NCBI GenBank assembly: GCA_900544395.1
Contig: UQVC01000001.1
Location: 124,001 to 188,000, forward strand
Source: an uncultured Ruminococcus sp.
GTDB taxonomy: Bacteria > Bacillota > Clostridia > Lachnospirales > Lachnospiraceae
Direction: 5' to 3'
DNA: 64,000 nucleotides
Of the stretch, positions 59,400 through 64,000 are shown piece after piece. The position numbers and the translations under genes were made by a program. Position 1 is the first letter of the stretch. Each line of letters opens with the position of its first letter. Under the pieces are notes generated by a model that was not told the DNA's origin, ran no database searches, and saw only the letters and a list, made by a program, of their open reading frames with translations.

Positions 59400-62300
59400 C
59401 TATTTGAAATATTTCACACCGGATTCAAAGATCTTAAGATCCTGTTCTCCATAAATATTGATCGCCACAGAATCTCCGCGGCGTTCTGAGTGGGCCATCT
59501 TTCCAAGCACTCTTCCGTCAGGGCTCGTGATACCCTCGATCGCACGGTAGGAACCGTTCACATTCCACTCTTCATCCATGCTGATCACACCTGCCGGATC
59601 ACAGTATTGTGTTGCTACCTGTCCATTTGCAAAAAGCTGATTCAGCCACTCTTCACTGGCTACAAAACGTCCTTCTCCATGAGAAGCCGGGTTCGTATAA
59701 ACACCTCCCAGCTCTGCTCCTGCAAGCCAAGGCGATTTATTTGTCACAACTTTTGTATACACCATCTTGGAAATATGACGTCCAATGGTATTGTATGTCA
59801 AAGTCGGAGAGTCTGCTGTCTGACCCACGATCTTACCGTAAGGAACCAGCCCCAGTTTGATCAGCGCCTGGAATCCATTGCAGATACCAAGTGCCAGTCC
59901 GTCTCTTTCATTCAACAGCTTTTCCACTGCTTCTTTGATCTTTGCATTCTGGAACGCAGTTGCAAAGAATTTTGCAGAACCGTCCGGCTCATCTCCTGCA
60001 CTGAATCCACCCGGGAACATGATCATCTGTGCCTGTCCGATCGCTTTTTCGAACTCTGCAACCGAATCACGGATATCTTCTGCATTCATATTGCGGAATA
60101 CTTTTGTAATCACGTTTGCTCCTGCTCTCTCAAATGCTTTGCGGCTGTCATATTCACAGTTTGTTCCAGGGAACACTGGAATAAATACAGTCGGCTGTCC
60201 AATCTTATGACTGCAAATATGGATGTCCGATGTATTGTAAAGTTTTTCTTCCACTACTTCGTTGCTGTCTGCAGAAGATTTTGTTGCAAAAACATTTTCC
60301 AGTGTGCCCGTCCATGCTTCCACTGCCTCGTCCAAACAAATCTCTGTATCTGCATATACAAATTTCTGTTCAGAAAGCACCTCACCGATGACCGTATACG
60401 TGATGCTCAATTCACTCACTTTATCAGCCGGAACTTCTGCAATGATATCTCCAAATGCCGGCGCAAACAATTCGCCCGCATCCATGTTATGTTCGATCTT
60501 GACACCCAGTTTATTTCCAAATGCCATCTTACTTGCCGCAGCAATCACACCATGACGGTCCAAAGCGTATGCAGATAAAATCTTTCCACTGTGAATATCA
60601 GATGCAAATTTTCCATACTGATCCATCAACTGAGCATAAACCGGAAGATCATACTGGTCTTTTTCGATTCTCATCCATACCAGTTTATTTCCTGCCTTTT
60701 TCAGTTCCGGAGTGATGATCTCATCCTCGGTAGCCATATCCACTGCAAAGGAAACCAGTGTCGGCGGAACATCAATATCCTGGAAAGTTCCAGACATACT
60801 GTCTTTTCCTCCAATGGATGGAAGTCCAAATCCAAGCTGTGCATCATATGCACCCAACAGAGCTGCAAATGGCTGACTCCATCTCTTCGGATCTTCTGTC
60901 ATACGACGGAAGTACTCCTGGAATGTAAAGCGGATCTTGCTGTAATCTCCACCTGCTGCCACAATCTTTGCCACAGATTCCACCACTGCGTAAATCGCAC
61001 CGTGATATGGGCTCCAGCTGGACAGATACGGATCAAATCCATAACTCATCATAGAAACAGCATCCGTTGTTCCATTCAGAACCGGAACTTTTGCAACCAT
61101 TGCCTGTGTTTCTGTCATCTGATACTGACCGCCATATGGCATAAACACAGAGCCTGCTCCGATAGAGCCGTCAAACATTTCTACAAGCCCTTTCTGAGAA
61201 CATACATTTAAGTCTTTCAAAGTTTCCAGCCATTTTGCTTTGACATCGGTCACTTCTTCTTTTACAAATAAGCTGTCTTTCTTCGCCGGGATCTCTACTT
61301 CTACCGTTGTCTCCTGATGAGCCCCGTTGGTATCCAGAAAAGCTCTGGAAATATTCACGATTTCTTTTCCGCGCCATACCAGAACCAATCTCGGAGATTC
61401 TGTGACAACTGCAACTTCCACTGCCTCCAGGTTTTCTTCTTTTGCATAAGACATAAACTCTGCAACATCTTTTGGATCTACAACAACCGCCATTCTCTCC
61501 TGCGATTCTGAAATCGCAATTTCTGTTCCATCCAGACCTGCATATTTTTTCGGAACTTTATCCAGATCCACGCGAAGTCCATCTGCCAGTTCTCCAATCG
61601 CAACTGACACACCGCCTGCTCCGAAGTCATTGCACTTTTTGATGAGCCTGCTTACTTCTTCTCTGCGGAATAAACGCTGGATCTTGCGCTCTGTCGGCGG
61701 ATTTCCTTTCTGCACTTCTGCACCACAGGTCTCAATCGATTCTTCTGTATGTACTTTGGAAGAACCTGTCGCTCCGCCGCAGCCATCACGTCCGGTACGT
61801 CCGCCAAGCAGTACAATGATATCTCCCGGATCTGAATTTTCACGGATGACTGCACGTCTTGGAGCAGCGCCCAATACCGCTCCGATCTCCATACGTTTCG
61901 CCACATAGTCCGGATGATAAATTTCTTTTACCAGACCTGTAGCCAGACCGATCTGGTTTCCATAAGAGCTGTACCCATGAGCCGCACCTCTGACCAGCTT
62001 TTTCTGTGGCAGCTTTCCTTTCAATGTCTCCTTGACAGAAACCGTCGGATCTGCCGCACCTGTTACACGCATTGCCTGATATACATAAGTACGTCCTGAC
62101 AGAGGATCACGGATGGCACCGCCAAGACAGGTCGCTGCTCCACCAAATGGCTCGATCTCTGTTGGATGATTATGTGTCTCATTCTTAAAGTTGATCAGCC
62201 ACTCTTCTTCCACTCCGTCCACTTTGATCGGAACCACGATACTGCACGCATTGATCTCGTCAGATTCTTCCTGATCAGCAAGCTTTCCTTCTTTTTTCAG

Positions 62301-63155
62301 TTTTCGCATTGCCATCAGCGCAAGATCCATCAGACAAACAAACTTATCTTCTCTTCCTTTGAAAATCTCGCTGTGATCGCTCAAATACTGCTTGTATGTA
62401 TTGACGATCGGCTCTTTGTAATCTCCCTCGCCAAACGTTACATCTTTTAATTCCGTAGAGAATGTTGTATGGCGGCAGTGATCTGACCAATATGTATCCA
62501 GCACACGGATCTCTGTCATCGTCGGATCTCTGTGCTCTTCTTCGTAGTAATACTTCTGAATATGCTGAAAGTCTTTCAATGTCATTGCAAGTCCAAGAGA
62601 TTCATAAAGCGCTTTCAGCTCTTCTTCCGGCATCGTCTCAAAGCCATCGAATACTTTTACGTCTTCTGGCTCTTCAAAAACCGTAACCAATGTTTCCGGC
62701 TTTTCCATTCCGGTCTCTCTGGAATCTACCGGATTGATGCAGTGATTCTTGATAGCTGCAAACTCTTCTTCTGTCACCTGTCCCTCGATCACATAGGTAG
62801 TCGCTGTTTTGATCACCGGTTTCTCATCTTCTTTGATAAACTGTACGCACTGTTCAGCAGAATCTGCTCTCTGGTCAAACTGTCCCGGAAGATATTCTAC
62901 AGAAAATACGTGATCTTCTTCTGCCATTGGGAAACATTCCTGATAAAGTACATCAACCGGCGGTTCTGCAAAAATCCCGCTGCATGCTTTCTCAAATGTA
63001 TCTTCTGAAAGATTCTCTACATCATAACGGATCAACACCCTGACATTTGTCACAGTCTCAATTCCAAGATAACTTCTGATCTCATGTCTCAATTCTTTTG
63101 CCTGTACGGCAAATTCTGCCTTTTTTTCTACATATACGCGCTTTACGTTGCTCAT
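59400..63155 (-). CDS. purL: Phosphoribosylformylglycinamidine synthase, single-chain (PurL)
   Basis: 1251 residues, the long form with synthetase and glutaminase in one chain. The N-terminal PurS-like domain (VYVEKKAEFAVQAKELRHEI) is followed by two AIRS-type halves (TYWSDHCRHTTF, NHPTEIEPFGGAATCLGGAI; GSIGAGSVFMPYGG) and the C-terminal glutaminase: FIPVFPGTNCEYD, GICNGFQALIKLG (nucleophile Cys) and ASHGEGRFVA (His). It makes FGAM, the fourth step of purine synthesis. Start 63153-63155 has AAGGAG seven bases upstream. Confidence 0.95.
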   Translation of the reverse strand: MSNVKRVYVEKKAEFAVQAKELRHEIRSYLGIETVTNVRVLIRYDVENLSEDTFEKACSGIFAEPPVDVLYQECFPMAEEDHVFSVEYLPGQFDQRADSAEQCVQFIKEDEKPVIKTATTYVIEGQVTEEEFAAIKNHCINPVDSRETGMEKPETLVTVFEEPEDVKVFDGFETMPEEELKALYESLGLAMTLKDFQHIQKYYYEEEHRDPTMTEIRVLDTYWSDHCRHTTFSTELKDVTFGEGDYKEPIVNTYKQYLSDHSEIFKGREDKFVCLMDLALMAMRKLKKEGKLADQEESDEINACSIVVPIKVDGVEEEWLINFKNETHNHPTEIEPFGGAATCLGGAIRDPLSGRTYVYQAMRVTGAADPTVSVKETLKGKLPQKKLVRGAAHGYSSYGNQIGLATGLVKEIYHPDYVAKRMEIGAVLGAAPRRAVIRENSDPGDIIVLLGGRTGRDGCGGATGSSKVHTEESIETCGAEVQKGNPPTERKIQRLFRREEVSRLIKKCNDFGAGGVSVAIGELADGLRVDLDKVPKKYAGLDGTEIAISESQERMAVVVDPKDVAEFMSYAKEENLEAVEVAVVTESPRLVLVWRGKEIVNISRAFLDTNGAHQETTVEVEIPAKKDSLFVKEEVTDVKAKWLETLKDLNVCSQKGLVEMFDGSIGAGSVFMPYGGQYQMTETQAMVAKVPVLNGTTDAVSMMSYGFDPYLSSWSPYHGAIYAVVESVAKIVAAGGDYSKIRFTFQEYFRRMTEDPKRWSQPFAALLGAYDAQLGFGLPSIGGKDSMSGTFQDIDVPPTLVSFAVDMATEDEIITPELKKAGNKLVWMRIEKDQYDLPVYAQLMDQYGKFASDIHSGKILSAYALDRHGVIAAASKMAFGNKLGVKIEHNMDAGELFAPAFGDIIAEVPADKVSELSITYTVIGEVLSEQKFVYADTEICLDEAVEAWTGTLENVFATKSSADSNEVVEEKLYNTSDIHICSHKIGQPTVFIPVFPGTNCEYDSRKAFERAGANVITKVFRNMNAEDIRDSVAEFEKAIGQAQMIMFPGGFSAGDEPDGSAKFFATAFQNAKIKEAVEKLLNERDGLALGICNGFQALIKLGLVPYGKIVGQTADSPTLTYNTIGRHISKMVYTKVVTNKSPWLAGAELGGVYTNPASHGEGRFVASEEWLNQLFANGQVATQYCDPAGVISMDEEWNVNGSYRAIEGITSPDGRVLGKMAHSERRGDSVAINIYGEQDLKIFESGVKYFK

Positions 63156-63268
63156 ATACAATCTCCTTTGCACTTCTTTCAGTCATCAAGTAACTCGTTT
63201 TATGGTAATTCTACCACACTTTTCTTCATAAGTATAATTAATATAATTAAACTCACTGATAAGTATTG

Positions 63269-63970
63269 TTAAATTTTATATTTCCTGTTTCCGGCGCTTT
63301 TTCTGATCAACAGCATACTGATCCCGAAACACACCAGCATTCCCGCTATAAAGGTTCCTCCAATACGCAGCGCCATGTCATAGAAAAACCCTTCCGGAAG
63401 CATCCGGATCATATAGTCTGTCGCAGGATCGAATATCCACAGATCATTGGTAAAAAAAATCTCATGGAACACCGTAAATGCCCTGTCGAAATCCAGGATC
63501 AGAGCTCCTGCCAAAATCCCCACTCCAACCACAGCAATTCCGAGACTGATCTGATATCCCCTGGCCAATATGCGTTTCCAGTCTGCTCTGGTTACCAGAA
63601 GAATCCCCAGACTTATCAACATCACAGCCAGTGAAACACGTCTCACTGTGATCCCGCCCAGAAACAGATTCCTGACATCTGCCATGTGCAGCTTATCCTG
63701 TTCATTAAAAAAGTCCTGCGCTCTTCCTTCCACCGTGGTATACACATCCAGATTTTCCCGATCCCCGATCAGATAGTCCATCATCTCATGAGTGACATCC
63801 ATCACATCCTCCAGTTTCATATCCAGGTCTGAAACCACATCATATTTTCGGTACTCTTTTTCATAAAATCCAAAGTCTCCATATGCCGCAAACTCAAAAC
63901 TGCTGATCAGAAGTACCAGCAGCAGCGCAAATGAGAACAACATTCCGAAAAACCATTGTACTTTTTTCAT
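63269..63970 (-). CDS. DUF1461 (TIGR01906) membrane protein
   Basis: 233 residues with five hydrophobic segments: an N-terminal one (WFFGMLFSFALLLVLLISSF), an extracytoplasmic stretch of about 90 residues with DLDMKLEDVMDVTHEMMDYL, then four more helices. The pattern matches TIGR01906 integral membrane proteins, in which DLxxVTxEMMDYLxG is conserved; some relatives act on lipoproteins. Function unknown. It lies 113 bases before purL on the same strand. Confidence 0.8.
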   Translation of the reverse strand: MKKVQWFFGMLFSFALLLVLLISSFEFAAYGDFGFYEKEYRKYDVVSDLDMKLEDVMDVTHEMMDYLIGDRENLDVYTTVEGRAQDFFNEQDKLHMADVRNLFLGGITVRRVSLAVMLISLGILLVTRADWKRILARGYQISLGIAVVGVGILAGALILDFDRAFTVFHEIFFTNDLWIFDPATDYMIRMLPEGFFYDMALRIGGTFIAGMLVCFGISMLLIRKSAGNRKYKI

Positions 63971-64000
63971 GTATTTTACCTCCCAGTCACTTCTGCTTTC

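Noticed and set aside
59490..60578. Plus-strand open frame of 362 codons inside purL
   Set aside because: Shadow of purL: high Cys/His content and no ribosome site or known motif.
1..64000. CRISPR arrays, prophage or transposase genes
   Set aside because: I saw no regularly spaced repeats, phage structural genes, integrases or transposases anywhere in the window.

Overview
The window comes from a low-to-mid GC, spore-forming Clostridia genome, most likely Lachnospiraceae (Dorea/Mediterraneibacter/Blautia-like). The reasons are strong AGGAGG ribosome sites, Cys and Thr T-box leaders, spoVAF-like and sigH genes, anaerobic ribonucleotide reductase without an aerobic one, a single-chain 1250-residue PurL, a GlnRS-type glnS, MocR/PdxR, DUF1540 and SEC-C proteins. 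None of the tRNA genes encodes CCA. I recognise these families by eye; no database search was run. Most genes lie on the minus strand.

Layout. 1-6.1 kb: start of a PPK2 kinase, an N-acetylhexosamine 1-kinase (nahK-like), a marR-MATE operon with a palindromic operator, a ribokinase bracketed by two identical, inverted tRNA-Leu(AAG) genes, and infC-rpmI-rplT with an AUU start and a long leader. 6.5-7.9 kb: a sodium symporter. 7.9-12.4 kb: a six-gene ABC-2 transporter operon of unknown substrate with two related extracytoplasmic proteins. 12.6-19 kb: DegV, SpoVAF-like, monofunctional transglycosylase, and nrdD-nrdG-dut behind two NrdR boxes. 19-29.4 kb: hydroxy-acid dehydrogenase, aminotransferase, GNAT, a giant FtsX-type ABC protein, an AT-rich lipoprotein/esterase pair, metA, an AI-2E family protein and a DUF1540 protein. 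29.4-42.8 kb: T-box-thrS, YdcF, SEC-C, two small proteins, purA, cls, an acidic small protein, pdxR, glnS, a second symporter and a NUDIX enzyme. 42.8-50 kb: an ECF sigma/anti-sigma pair, cyuA, dtd, a small HTH protein, tRNA-Thr, and an Abi (HEPN-type) phage-defence gene. 49.7-56 kb: T-box-cysE-cysS-mrnC-rlmB-sigH, an Eis-like acetyltransferase and ispF. 56-64 kb: two identical tRNA-Val/tRNA-Met pairs bracketing an M29 aminopeptidase and a cation/proton antiporter, then purL and a DUF1461 membrane protein.

Main new observation: the promoter of the ECF sigma/anti-sigma operon (44903-44932) and the promoter of the six-gene ABC operon 32 kb away (12468-12497) share a 13-base -35 region (TGAAACTTTTTTG) and a GTCTAA -10 at exactly the same spacing. 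This links the transporter operon to the ECF regulon and suggests an envelope-stress or antimicrobial-peptide response module. A second theme is recently duplicated tRNA genes bracketing one- or two-gene segments, once inverted and once direct.
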